Shown: positions 13,517 through 21,633 of the stretch, one piece after another
Numbering within the stretch: position 1 is the first letter of the stretch
Layout: the number at the start of each line of letters is the position of its first letter
Origin: Bacteroidales bacterium
GTDB taxonomy: Bacteria > Bacteroidota > Bacteroidia > Bacteroidales > UBA932
Direction of reading: 5' to 3'
Length of the DNA stretch: 39,369 nt
Assembly (NCBI GenBank): GCA_016288775.1
Contig: JAEELG010000032.1
Span: 1 to 39,369 of the forward strand
Made by a program: the position numbers and the translations under genes
The notes under the pieces: generated by a model
Told to the model about the DNA's origin: nothing
The model's input: only the letters and a program-made list of their open reading frames with translations
Database searches by the model: none

Positions 13517-15121
13517 TTACGCGGCGGCCTTCATCGCGTGGCCGGAGGTCTTTATGGCCTCTGCGTCAAGCACGCCGTCGGTGAGCACCTCGTTGCCGTT
13601 GATGAACACTCGTTTGATGCCGAACGCCTTCTCCTGGTCGGGCGTGGCGGCGGTCATCTCGGCCTCGTCGAACACGGTCAGATCGGCAAAGTATCCCGGC
13701 TTCAGGTAGCCGCGCTCGGGAATCGAGAAGCGGTCGGCCACGCCTCCGGTCATCTTGCGTATGGTGCGGGGCATGGTGTCGCCCTTGCCGAGCAGGGAGT
13801 CGCGGATGAACTTGGGGAAGCAGTCGTAGATCGCAGGATTCTGTACGCCGTAGTCCTCGACCCAGGCGTCCGTCATATAAAGCACGTTGTCGCGCTTGGA
13901 CTGCCATTCTATGATTTCGGGGGTGCTGTACGGACCCATGTTCACGCGGCCGTTGAAATTGGACATCTCGCAGAGGTCCATGTACGTATCGACGCAGGAC
14001 TTGCCCCATTCCTTCGCGATCTGCGCCACCGTCTTGCCCTCGTACTGCTCCATTCCGGGGCCGAGGTAGGCTATGACGATGGTCTTCCAGCCGAAGCCAA
14101 GCATCATCATGGACATGTTTGCCAGGATGGCGAAGCGGATTTTGGTGAGGGGCTTGCGGCGGTCGGCGGCAGACAGCGACTGGAACCAGCCGGGCAGGAA
14201 CACGGTGATGACGGAGACGCCGAGGAGTTCGTTGTAGATATCGAACCATGCATCGACGCCTTGCTCGCGAAGGTCATCGAGGGTGCGGTGCAGGGCGTCC
14301 TTTGTCTTGAATGAACTCGTGCCCACGAAGATGGCGTGCGAGTACTGCAGCTTGAGGTGCGTACCGCGCGACATCTCCACCAGCTCGTCCAGCGCGCGGA
14401 GGTTGTGGGCCTTGCCCAGCATCGGGTAGTCCAGAGTGATTGCCGACAGCGCGCGGGCGTGGACGGTCAGCGGCAGATTGTACTTCTCCGCCAACAGCGC
14501 CACGTCGCGGGTTTCGGCAACGCTGGCGTAACGTCCGGGCTCGTACATCATGCCGAGCGAGAGGCCGCAGGCGCCGTCTTTCAGGCCCTGCTCCATGATG
14601 CCGAGCATGCGCTCCTTCTCCTCCGGCGAGGGCTCGCGGTTCTCGTTGCCCATCACGCTGGTGCGTGCGGTACAATGACCCACCAGCACCGCTATGTTGC
14701 ACGGATTGTTGCGGTCGATGGCCTCGAAGAACGACTTGACGGTAGGATAAACGCCTGTGGTGGTGCCGCCGCGGTAGCCGAAGAGGCCGCCGCCGACCTT
14801 GTCGACGTTCGGGGTGTCGGGCTCGAAGCCCACCGCCGAAAGGCCGCAGTTGCCGGTGATGAAGGACGTGATGCCCTGCCGGATGAACGGCTCCAGGTAT
14901 TTCCGGGGTTCCTTCTTGATGCAGAACCAGTCGTTGTGGGAGTGGGCGTCGAAGAATCCGGAGGAGATGCTGAGGCCCTTGAGGTCAATGACTTTGTCGG
15001 CTTCTTCCTTAAGCGACGGGCCGACGGCGACGATGCGTTCGCCGTCTACCAGAACGTCACCGGTAAAGGGGTCGCTGCCGGTTCCGTCGTAAATCTTTCC
15101 GTTGGTCAGGAGTGTACGCAT
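13517..15121 (-). CDS. N-acyl-D-amino-acid deacylase-like amidohydrolase
   Basis: A 534-aa metal-dependent amidohydrolase. The N-terminal beta domain (LLTNGKIYDGTG) leads into FDAHSHNDW with metal ligands His60 and His62. Then come GITSFITGNCGLS (Cys92, the bridging Cys of D-aminoacylases) and LVGHCTAR. Near the C-terminus is PERGYLKPGYFADLTVFD, the usual closing segment. The family removes acyl groups from N-acyl-D-amino acids or acts as a dihydroorotase-like hydrolase. No signal peptide, so cytoplasmic. ATG 15121 is preferred over an in-frame TTG at 15142, which lies in the promoter box. First gene of a two-gene operon with the amide hydrolase. Confidence 0.85.
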   Translation of the reverse strand: MRTLLTNGKIYDGTGSDPFTGDVLVDGERIVAVGPSLKEEADKVIDLKGLSISSGFFDAHSHNDWFCIKKEPRKYLEPFIRQGITSFITGNCGLSAVGFEPDTPNVDKVGGGLFGYRGGTTTGVYPTVKSFFEAIDRNNPCNIAVLVGHCTARTSVMGNENREPSPEEKERMLGIMEQGLKDGACGLSLGMMYEPGRYASVAETRDVALLAEKYNLPLTVHARALSAITLDYPMLGKAHNLRALDELVEMSRGTHLKLQYSHAIFVGTSSFKTKDALHRTLDDLREQGVDAWFDIYNELLGVSVITVFLPGWFQSLSAADRRKPLTKIRFAILANMSMMMLGFGWKTIVIAYLGPGMEQYEGKTVAQIAKEWGKSCVDTYMDLCEMSNFNGRVNMGPYSTPEIIEWQSKRDNVLYMTDAWVEDYGVQNPAIYDCFPKFIRDSLLGKGDTMPRTIRKMTGGVADRFSIPERGYLKPGYFADLTVFDEAEMTAATPDQEKAFGIKRVFINGNEVLTDGVLDAEAIKTSGHAMKAAA

Positions 15122-15139
15122 ATGGTAATAGGTTTTTCG

Positions 15140-15170
15140 CAAAAATACAGATTTCGCCGTTTAAAAACAA
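15140..15170 (-). promoter_or_regulatory. Promoter of the deacylase-amide hydrolase operon
   Basis: On the minus strand, TTG (15170-15168), a 20-base spacer and TATTTTTG (15147-15140). The box ends 18 bases before ATG 15121. Confidence 0.65.
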
Positions 15171-15197
15171 CCCTGCAATTATCCGCCAAAAAATCCG

Positions 15198-15204
15198 TAT
15201 CTTG
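15198..15204 (+). promoter_or_regulatory. Weak -7 box for the 169-aa gene
   Basis: TATCTTG, followed by C, is an incomplete TAnnTTTG match 24 bases before ATG 15229. It faces the minus-strand promoter at 15140-15170. Confidence 0.35.
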
Positions 15205-15228
15205 CAAACAAATCAGAAACCGTCCGGT

Positions 15229-15738
15229 ATGACTGAATATAAGGAAAGACTGACCGACCACCTGCTGCAGGTGTGCACGTCGGCGGGATATCTAAAGGGC
15301 GCGCTGCTGGAAACCCCCGACCTGGAGGAGGCGTGGCTGCGGTACGCTCCGTCGTTCTACGGCGACGCCGTCCGCAATTTCAACGCCTACCCCGAATTCT
15401 GCCTGGGATGCGCCGGCTACCTCGGCATGGCCGTGGCGAACCTGTGGGACAAAGACTGGGCCCACTACTCCAACGCCCCCTATTCGCATTTCCTCGGCAA
15501 GCGCGGCTTCGACGACATGGACGACCACATCACCGAATGCATCCTCCACGAGACGCGTCACAGCGTCGCTGCGATGCAGACCTGCGCCCTCGAAGCGCAC
15601 CACTTCCTTATGCGCGAGTCGCCAGAACCCGGCACCGCCGACGCCTACCGGAAATTCCTCGCCACCGTCGAAGTCATGTACCGCATCGGCGCCGCCATCG
15701 AACTCTGCCGCCTCGGCTACAAGTTCGAGAAACTCTGA
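15229..15738 (+). CDS. Conserved-looking protein of unknown function
   Basis: A 169-aa protein with no signal peptide and no clear membrane segment. It is rich in aromatic residues and histidine, with blocks FCLGCAGYLGMAVANLW (residues ~56-72) and ILHETRHSVAAMQTC (~105-119) that look like a packed helical bundle, perhaps binding a metal through His, Glu and Cys. I do not recognise the family. ATG 15229 is chosen over an upstream in-frame TTG at 15112 because that extension would run through both promoters. It stands alone, divergent from the deacylase operon. Confidence 0.6.
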   Translation: MTEYKERLTDHLLQVCTSAGYLKGALLETPDLEEAWLRYAPSFYGDAVRNFNAYPEFCLGCAGYLGMAVANLWDKDWAHYSNAPYSHFLGKRGFDDMDDHITECILHETRHSVAAMQTCALEAHHFLMRESPEPGTADAYRKFLATVEVMYRIGAAIELCRLGYKFEKL

Positions 15739-15786
15739 GCGCTATTACCATCGTCGCTCATCTTTCTTTGGTGTTGTAAGGCCCTC

Positions 15787-15816
15787 TGACATTTTGTCAC
15801 TGGAATGCTATTTGAC
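15787..15816 (+). promoter_or_regulatory. Palindrome and promoter-like sequence upstream of clpB
   Basis: A perfect inverted repeat TGACA-TTT-TGTCA (15787-15799) is followed two bases later by TGGAATG-CTAT-TTGAC (15801-15816). The latter has the spacing of a sigma-54 promoter (GG at -24) but lacks the consensus GC at -12. It may be a heat-shock control region; this is inference. A GC-rich GGGGCCCGGGG lies just before the clpB start. Confidence 0.4.
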
Positions 15817-15860
15817 CGCAATGTCCACGGGCTCAGCACAAAAGGGGCCCGGGGAAAATT

Positions 15861-17912
15861 ATGGAAAACAAATACGAATTCTTAAGCAAATACGCCATCG
15901 ACCTCAACGAGGCCGCGGCAAAAGGCAAGCTCGATCCGGTCATCGGCCGTGACGACGAAATACGACGCGTCCTGCAGATTCTGAGCCGCAGGACCAAGAA
16001 CAATCCTATCCTCGTGGGCGAACCGGGTGTCGGCAAGACCGCCATCTCGGAAGGCATCGCCATGAAAATCGTCAACGGGGAGGTGCCTGAAAACCTCAAG
16101 AACCGCAAGGTCTTCTCGCTCGACATGGGCGCCCTCATAGCCGGCGCCAAATACCAGGGCGAGTTCGAGGAGCGGCTCAAGGGCGTGGTGAAGGAGGTGG
16201 TCGAGTCCGACGGCGAGATCATCCTTTTCATCGATGAAATCCACACCCTGGTGGGCGCAGGCCGCACCTCGGGCGCCATGGACGCCTCCAACATCCTCAA
16301 GCCGGCGCTGGCCCGCGGCGAGCTGCGCACCATCGGCAGCACCACCCTCGACGAGTACCAGAAATACTTCGAGCAGGACAAGGCCCTCGAACGCCGTTTC
16401 CAGAAGGTAATGGTGGACGAGCCTTCGCCCGCCGAGAGCATCGCCATCCTCCGTGGCCTAAAAGAGAAATATGAGACCCACCACCGCGTGAGCATCGAAG
16501 ACGACGCGCTCATCGCCGCCGTGAATCTCAGCCACCGCTACATCAACAACCGTTTCCTGCCCGACAAGGCCATCGACCTGGTGGACGAAGCGGCATCGAA
16601 ACTCCGTCTGGAGATGAATTCGGTACCGGAGCCCATCGATGACCTCAACAGCAGGATTCGCCAGCTGGAGATAGAAAAGGAGGCCATCAAACGCGAGGGT
16701 ACCTCGCTGAAATCGGAGAAAATCGATACCGAGCTGAAGGAGGCGAAGGAGCAGAAAGCGGCGCTGGAGGCCCGCTGGAACGAGGAAAAGGGCATTGTCA
16801 CGGAGCTCAACAACCTGCGTTCGAGCATCGAGGACTACAAGCGCGACGCAGCCATCGCCGAACGTTCAGGAGACTACGGCAAAGTGGCCGAAATACGCTA
16901 CGGCAAGCTCGCCGCCGCCCAGCAGAGGCTCAAGGAGCTCGCCGACAAGCAGGCGGCCATCAAGAACCCAATCATCACGGAAGCCGTCACTCCTGAGGAC
17001 ATAGCAGAAGTTGTAGCCCGCTGGACCGGCATACCGGTGAACCGCATGCTGGAGAGCGAAAAGGAGAAGCTCCTGCACATGGAGGAGCAGCTGCACAAGC
17101 GCGTGGTGGGGCAGGACAAGGCCATCAAGGCCGTCGCCGACGCCGTCCGCCGTTCGCGTGCCGGCCTGAGCAACGAGCACCGTCCCATCGGATCGTTCCT
17201 CTTCCTGGGCACCACAGGCGTGGGCAAGACCGAGCTCGCCAAAGCTCTCGCGGAATTCCTCTTCAACGACGAGAGCATGATGACCCGAATCGACATGAGC
17301 GAGTACCAGGAGGCCCACACCGTATCGCGTCTGGTGGGCGCGCCTCCGGGATACGTGGGCTACGACGAGGGCGGCCAGCTCACCGAGGCCGTACGCCGCA
17401 AACCCTACTCCGTGGTTCTGCTCGACGAGATCGAAAAGGCCCACTCCGACGTCTTCAACACCCTCCTGCAGGTGCTCGACGACGGCCGCCTCACCGACAA
17501 CAAGGGGCGCACGGTGGACTTCAAGAACACTATCCTCATCATGACCTCCAACCTGAAGGAGGAGGAACTGCGCCTCCGCATGCGGCCGGAATTCATCAAC
17601 CGTATCGACGAAATCGTAAAGTTCGATTCCCTCACTCCGGAGGACATCAGGCAGATCGTCCGCATACAGATGTCGCTGCTGCAGAAGAAGTTGGAGGACG
17701 ACAACGTGACGCTGGAATACACCCCCGCGTTCGAGGACTACGTAGTCCGCAACGGCTACGACCCCGACTTCGGCGCCCGTCCGGTGAAGCGGCTCATCCA
17801 GCGTGAACTGGTGAACCGCCTCGCCCGCGAGATACTCGAGGGCCGTATCCACAAGGACTCAGCCATCGTCGTCGACGCCGGCAAGGACGGCATCGAAGTG
17901 AGGCAGAAATAA
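15861..17912 (+). CDS. clpB: ClpB-type disaggregase lacking the N-terminal domain
   Basis: Hexameric AAA+ chaperone that pulls proteins out of aggregates with DnaK. At 683 aa it is much shorter than the usual ~860. It starts directly in the first AAA module ([21 protein letters not shown]), with Walker A GEPGVGKT at 53-60, then the coiled-coil M domain (~265-390), then the second AAA module (GTTGVGKT near 452, [10 protein letters not shown]). The ~150-residue N domain is absent, and the segment between MTSNL and [10 protein letters not shown] is about 20 residues shorter than in E. coli. No in-frame extension exists upstream, and regulatory sequence lies just before the ATG, so the short form looks genuine. 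Confidence 0.9.
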   Translation: MENKYEFLSKYAIDLNEAAAKGKLDPVIGRDDEIRRVLQILSRRTKNNPILVGEPGVGKTAISEGIAMKIVNGEVPENLKNRKVFSLDMGALIAGAKYQGEFEERLKGVVKEVVESDGEIILFIDEIHTLVGAGRTSGAMDASNILKPALARGELRTIGSTTLDEYQKYFEQDKALERRFQKVMVDEPSPAESIAILRGLKEKYETHHRVSIEDDALIAAVNLSHRYINNRFLPDKAIDLVDEAASKLRLEMNSVPEPIDDLNSRIRQLEIEKEAIKREGTSLKSEKIDTELKEAKEQKAALEARWNEEKGIVTELNNLRSSIEDYKRDAAIAERSGDYGKVAEIRYGKLAAAQQRLKELADKQAAIKNPIITEAVTPEDIAEVVARWTGIPVNRMLESEKEKLLHMEEQLHKRVVGQDKAIKAVADAVRRSRAGLSNEHRPIGSFLFLGTTGVGKTELAKALAEFLFNDESMMTRIDMSEYQEAHTVSRLVGAPPGYVGYDEGGQLTEAVRRKPYSVVLLDEIEKAHSDVFNTLLQVLDDGRLTDNKGRTVDFKNTILIMTSNLKEEELRLRMRPEFINRIDEIVKFDSLTPEDIRQIVRIQMSLLQKKLEDDNVTLEYTPAFEDYVVRNGYDPDFGARPVKRLIQRELVNRLAREILEGRIHKDSAIVVDAGKDGIEVRQK

Positions 17913-17921
17913 GGCCCGTGG

Positions 17922-18045
17922 CTAGTCGGAGACTGGACGGACGGAGAATCCGAAATTCCTGGCGGTATAGGTAACCTCCTTGCTGCCGGAGTTGAAAGAG
18001 ATATAGGCGCCGTAGAACGGCATCTTGAATCCTCCGGCGAGTTTT
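17922..18045 (-). pseudogene. Remnant of a FISUMP-like protein C-terminus
   Basis: The minus strand reads about 40 codons, including KMPFYGAYISFNSGSKEV and the ending RNFGFSVRPVSD before TAG at 17922. This resembles the C-terminal end of the Fibrobacter-type major paralogous domain of Bacteroidales surface proteins (YFNSG..., GFSVR). There is no start region; the sequence upstream becomes the promoter of the next gene. I read it as a decayed fragment. Confidence 0.5.
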
Positions 18046-18069
18046 GCAAGCGGAAACAAAAAAAAGAAC

Positions 18070-18077
18070 TATCTTTG
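18070..18077 (+). promoter_or_regulatory. -7 box for the 128-aa lipoprotein
   Basis: TATCTTTG, an exact TAnnTTTG match, 23 bases before ATG 18101. The nearest TTTG lies 23 bases upstream, longer than the normal spacing. Confidence 0.6.
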
Positions 18078-18100
18078 CAGCGGCTAATTAATAAGGCAAT

Positions 18101-18487
18101 ATGAAAAAGTTCTTTTATGCAATCGCAGCCGTCGTCGTGGCGGCATCGCTGTGCTCCTGCAACATGGAGATCAAGAACCCCCAGACCAAGAATTTCGTCG
18201 GAACGTGGGATCTGGCCGAAGAGACCATCACCGCCCTCGACGGTTCCACCACCACCCACAGCAATACAGGCGAATACGTGGTGATTACCGAGGATACTTT
18301 CACCACCTACAACAAGAGCGGCCGCGCCGTTTCCGACTACGATTTCAAGTACGAAAACGGCACCATCTTCCTTGACGGTGTAAGTTATTACAAGGTGCTG
18401 AGCATCAGCGGTAAGCAGATGAAGCTAGACCAGCGCGCATTCCTGCTGCTGTACTCCGGCCGCGAGCTGACTTTCAACAAGCGTTAA
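18101..18487 (+). CDS. Small lipocalin-like lipoprotein
   Basis: A 128-aa lipoprotein with a signal sequence and lipobox SLCSC (acylated Cys at about residue 20). The mature part starts FVGTWDLAEETITALDGS and continues with alternating strands (EYVVITEDTFTTYN, KYENGTIFLDGVSYYKVLSIS, KQMKLDQ). This is the pattern of the small lipocalin-like domains common in Bacteroidales. Ligand unknown. It converges on the MurK-like gene with a 10-base gap. Confidence 0.7.
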   Translation: MKKFFYAIAAVVVAASLCSCNMEIKNPQTKNFVGTWDLAEETITALDGSTTTHSNTGEYVVITEDTFTTYNKSGRAVSDYDFKYENGTIFLDGVSYYKVLSISGKQMKLDQRAFLLLYSGRELTFNKR

Positions 18488-18497
18488 AGCCAGCCGG

Positions 18498-19337
18498 CTA
18501 CAGAGCCGTGTGATATTTGATCAGGCCCGAGATGGGCTCGGGCAGGAAGCCGCCGACCTTGACGCCCTCCTCTTCGCAGATTCGGATAAAAATATCCTTG
18601 CAGGCATAAGCGAGACCGCCCACCACCCCCACCGGATAGGTGGCGGTGTCGTATTTCTTGAGGGCGCGCACGATGAATGAGCGGAAATTCCCGTCCACCA
18701 GACCCTTGATATAAGGGTTGTCGTAGTGCGACAGGATGAACGGAGCCAGGCTGCCGAGGAAGCCGGCGGGCGCCGCGCTGCGGTACACGTTCTGCACGAT
18801 TCCCATGTAGGAAGCGTCGAACTTGCCTGCGAAGTCGTCGGCCACGTCCTGAGGGATGAGGCCCTTGATGAAATCAGCCAGGAAGAGCTTGCCGAGCACA
18901 GCTCCGCCGCCCTCGTCGCCGATGATGTATCCGCCGGAGCGCACCTTCTGGCTCACCGACACGCCGTCGTAGAAGCATGTGTTGGAGCCGGTGCCGATGA
19001 TGGCCACGATGCCCTTCTCGCGTCCGCACACGGCGCGCGCCGCGGCGACCAGGTCGTCGTTGATGTCAATCTCTCCGACCTTAATCAGTTCGCGGATGCG
19101 CCCCTCCAGCGTCTGCCGCACCTCGGGGGTGACGATGCCTGCGGTGTACAGGTAGAAGCCGTCAAGCTCCGGGCACCCGAACGCCTTGAGCGCGGTGGTG
19201 AGGGTTTCCAGATTGTGCTCCATCGACACGGTGGAGACGTTCATGCCGGGGAAGAGTTCCCTGCGGACTTCGCTGCCGTCGCCGGCAAGAAGGCGCCAGT
19301 CGCTCTTGGTGGCGCCGCTTTCTACCAGAATTATCAT
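18498..19337 (-). CDS. murK: BadF/BcrA-type sugar kinase, probable MurNAc/GlcNAc kinase
   Basis: A 279-aa ASKHA-fold kinase. The N-terminal phosphate loop is VESGATKSDW (residues 5-14), the second phosphate motif is AIIGTGSNTCFYDG, and GDEGGGAVLGK is the family's sugar/nucleotide segment. It overlaps the MurQ gene by four bases (ATGA). MurQ needs MurNAc-6-phosphate, and Bacteroidota such as Tannerella make it with a cytoplasmic MurK of this family, so MurNAc is the best substrate guess. GlcNAc kinase activity is the alternative. Last gene of the operon. Confidence 0.75.
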   Translation of the reverse strand: MIILVESGATKSDWRLLAGDGSEVRRELFPGMNVSTVSMEHNLETLTTALKAFGCPELDGFYLYTAGIVTPEVRQTLEGRIRELIKVGEIDINDDLVAAARAVCGREKGIVAIIGTGSNTCFYDGVSVSQKVRSGGYIIGDEGGGAVLGKLFLADFIKGLIPQDVADDFAGKFDASYMGIVQNVYRSAAPAGFLGSLAPFILSHYDNPYIKGLVDGNFRSFIVRALKKYDTATYPVGVVGGLAYACKDIFIRICEEEGVKVGGFLPEPISGLIKYHTAL

Positions 19338-20143
19338 TTGCCTTGCTTGAATGCTTCGACGGCCTCGCGCACGTGCCCGTAGCGGAGCAGGAGCGCCTTG
19401 GCCTCTTCGTAATCGGTCATGCCGGTGGCGTCCATGATCATGCGGGTGCCGCGGTCGACCAGTTTCTTGTTGCTGAGCTGCATGTCCACCATCTTGCTGC
19501 CCTTCACATGGCCCAGGCGTATCATGGCGCAGGTGGATATCATGTTGAGTATGAGTTTAGTGGCGGTGCCGGCCTTCATGCGGGTGCTGCCGGTCACGAA
19601 TTCGGGACCGACCACGGCCACGATGGGGCATTCGGCGGCTTCGGCCACCGGGGAGTTCTCGTTGCAGGTGATGCATCCGGTGAGAAGTCCGCGCTTTCGG
19701 GCCTCCTTCACGGAGCCGATGACGTACGGGGTGGTGCCGGATGCGGCGATGCCCACCACAGTGTCGTCGGGAGTGGGGTTGAAGGCCGCCACGTCGTTCC
19801 AGCCGAGCTCGGCGTCGTCTTCGGCGCCTTCGACCGCGGTGCGGATGGCTCCGTCGCCGCCGGCTATCAGGCCGATGAAGGCGTCACGCACGCCGTAGGT
19901 GGGAGGGATTTCGGATGCATCCACGATGCCCAGGCGCCCGCTGGTGCCGGCTCCGGTGTAGAACACGCGGCCTCCGCGGCGCATGCGCTCCACGATGCCG
20001 TCGACCAGTTTCTCTATCTGGGGAATTGCCTTGTTGACCGCCTCGGTAACGCCGCGGTCTTCGGAATTGATGCCGTGCAGCAGCTCGGAAGTGCTCATCT
20101 CGTCGAGATGGGCGTAGTTGGAATCTTGTTCGGTAGTTCTCAT
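19334..20143 (-). CDS. murQ: N-acetylmuramic acid 6-phosphate etherase
   Basis: Cleaves the lactyl ether of MurNAc-6-phosphate to GlcNAc-6-phosphate and lactate during cell-wall recycling. The 269-aa protein has a SIS domain with the MurQ signatures FYTGAGTSGRLGIVDASE, the catalytic-region EGAEDD, VVGIAASGTTPYV and the closing STRMKAGTATKLILNM. Length is normal for the short form. It starts three bases after the pheS stop and overlaps the kinase downstream. Confidence 0.95.
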   Translation of the reverse strand: MRTTEQDSNYAHLDEMSTSELLHGINSEDRGVTEAVNKAIPQIEKLVDGIVERMRRGGRVFYTGAGTSGRLGIVDASEIPPTYGVRDAFIGLIAGGDGAIRTAVEGAEDDAELGWNDVAAFNPTPDDTVVGIAASGTTPYVIGSVKEARKRGLLTGCITCNENSPVAEAAECPIVAVVGPEFVTGSTRMKAGTATKLILNMISTCAMIRLGHVKGSKMVDMQLSNKKLVDRGTRMIMDATGMTDYEEAKALLLRYGHVREAVEAFKQGK

Positions 20144-20146
20144 TTC

Positions 20147-21184
20147 TTACACTTCTGGTGCGGTCGCAAACTCGTGCAGGAACCGCATGTCGTTCTCGAA
20201 ATAATGACGGAGGTCGTTGACCCTCCACTTGAGCATGGCGATGCGCTCCAGACCCATGCCGAAGGCGAAGCCGCTGTAGCGCTTGGAGTCTATGCCGCTG
20301 GCTTCCAGTACGTTGGGGTCGACCATACCGCAACCCAGAATCTCCAGCCAGCCGGTGCCCTTGCAGATGTTGCATCCCTTGCCGTGGCATATGTTGCAGC
20401 TCACGTCAACCTCGGCCGAAGGCTCGGTGAAGGGGAAGTAGCTGGGACGCATGCGGATCTGGGTGTCGGGGCCGAACATCTCGCGGGCGAAGAGGAGGAT
20501 GGCCTGCTTGAGGTCGGCGAAGGTCACGCCTTCGTCGATGTAGAGACCCTCCACCTGATGGAAGATGCAGTGGGCGCGGGCGCTGATGGCCTCGTTGCGG
20601 AACACGCGGCCCGGGCAGATCACGCGGATGGGCACGTCCATCTTCTCCATGGTGCGCACCTGCACGCTGGAGGTGTGGGTGCGGAGGAGAAGCGGGTTGA
20701 GGTGTCCGGCGGACACGAAGAAGGTGTCCTGCATGTCGCGGGCGGGGTGGTTCGCAGGGAAGTTGAGGGCCTCGAACACGTGATAGTCGTCTTCGATTTC
20801 GGGGCCTTCGGCGACATCGTATCCGAATTTGCGGAAGATGTCGACGATCTCCTGGCGCACGATGCTGACAGGGTGGCGGCTGCCCAGCTCGAAGGGGTCG
20901 CCGGGCATGCTCAGGTCGGCCTTGGGGCCGTCTGATGCGCCGGTGTCGGTGAGGGTTGCCTTGAGCTCCTCGATGCGGGCCTGAGCCTTCTGCTTCAGCT
21001 CGTTGAGGGCCTTGCCGAATTCGGCCTTCTGGGCCTTGTCGATGGTGCGGAACTCGTCGAACAGCGCGGTGAGTTCACCCTTTTTGCCGAGGAAGCGCAC
21101 GCGGGCCTCTTCGACTTCCTTCTGCGTTTTGCACTTGAGCGCTTCAAGCTCGCCCAGTATCCTGTCTATGTCTTCTCTTTTCAT
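20147..21184 (-). CDS. pheS: Phenylalanine--tRNA ligase alpha subunit
   Basis: Class II synthetase alpha chain (345 aa) that forms an alpha2beta2 enzyme with PheT, which is not in this window. It has the N-terminal coiled coil, motif 2 (CPGRVFRNEAISARAHC), FHQVEGL, the Bacteroidota cysteine-rich insertion CNICHGKGCNICKG, and motif 3 (GFAFGMGLERIAML). It lies three bases downstream of the secreted 134-aa protein gene and three upstream of murQ. Confidence 0.97.
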   Translation of the reverse strand: MKREDIDRILGELEALKCKTQKEVEEARVRFLGKKGELTALFDEFRTIDKAQKAEFGKALNELKQKAQARIEELKATLTDTGASDGPKADLSMPGDPFELGSRHPVSIVRQEIVDIFRKFGYDVAEGPEIEDDYHVFEALNFPANHPARDMQDTFFVSAGHLNPLLLRTHTSSVQVRTMEKMDVPIRVICPGRVFRNEAISARAHCIFHQVEGLYIDEGVTFADLKQAILLFAREMFGPDTQIRMRPSYFPFTEPSAEVDVSCNICHGKGCNICKGTGWLEILGCGMVDPNVLEASGIDSKRYSGFAFGMGLERIAMLKWRVNDLRHYFENDMRFLHEFATAPEV

Positions 21185-21187
21185 ACG

Positions 21188-21592
21188 CTATTTGTTCTTC
21201 TTGGCTGCGCGCTTCTCGCGCATCTTCTTGTCGCGGGCGGCGCCGGACTTGAGGTATTTGTTCCACTGCTCCTCGGTGAACACCTTGTGCAGGGCGTTGT
21301 ACATCTGCTCCATCCACTTGTCCTGCACGTCGTAGAACAGGTCGGGGTTGGACATCTTGGCCGCGGACATGGAGGCGAATTCGTCCTGCATCGCCTTGTA
21401 GTCATGGGTGTAGATGCTGTCTACATAGAAGATCTGCCAGTCTTCCAGCTTCAGCTGCTCGGTCATGCGGTCGATCTGCGACTGGATGGCCTCGTAGAAC
21501 TCCTTTTCCTTTTGTTCGGGCGTCTTGTTCTCCTGCGCCGCGCACAGCACGGGCATGAGGAACAGCGCGATGATAACGATATACTTTCTCAT
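21188..21592 (-). CDS. Secreted helical protein of unknown function
   Basis: A 134-aa protein with a cleavable signal peptide (MRKYIVIIALFLMPVLCAA). The mature part is mostly charged helices (QSQIDRMTEQLKLEDWQIFYVDSI, MEQMYNALHKVFTEEQWNKYL), reminiscent of LTxxQ/Spy-like periplasmic proteins, and ends in a lysine/arginine-rich tail. First gene of the pheS-murQ-murK operon. Function unknown. Confidence 0.7.
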   Translation of the reverse strand: MRKYIVIIALFLMPVLCAAQENKTPEQKEKEFYEAIQSQIDRMTEQLKLEDWQIFYVDSIYTHDYKAMQDEFASMSAAKMSNPDLFYDVQDKWMEQMYNALHKVFTEEQWNKYLKSGAARDKKMREKRAAKKNK

Positions 21593-21597
21593 ATGAA

Positions 21598-21628
21598 TTG
21601 CAAAGTTAGCAAAAAAGCCGTAAGTTTG
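21598..21628 (+). promoter_or_regulatory. Promoter of the C69 dipeptidase gene
   Basis: TTG (21598-21600), a 20-base spacer and TAAGTTTG (21621-21628), ending five bases before ATG 21634. It overlaps the opposing promoter at 21601-21608. Confidence 0.65.
21601..21608 (-). promoter_or_regulatory. -7 box for the pheS operon
   Basis: The minus strand reads TAACTTTG, an exact TAnnTTTG match, eight bases before ATG 21592. It lies inside the plus-strand promoter, so the two divergent promoters compete for the same DNA. Confidence 0.55.
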
Positions 21629-21633
21629 TACTT

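Noticed and set aside
15801..15816. A firm sigma-54 promoter call before clpB.
   Set aside because: The invariant GC at -12 is not present (TTGAC), so I report only a promoter-like sequence.
17530..17610. A sequencing frameshift as the cause of the short ClpB.
   Set aside because: The reading frame stays open and in register through the shortened MTSNL to [10 protein letters not shown] segment and to the normal C-terminus, so any deletion is in frame.
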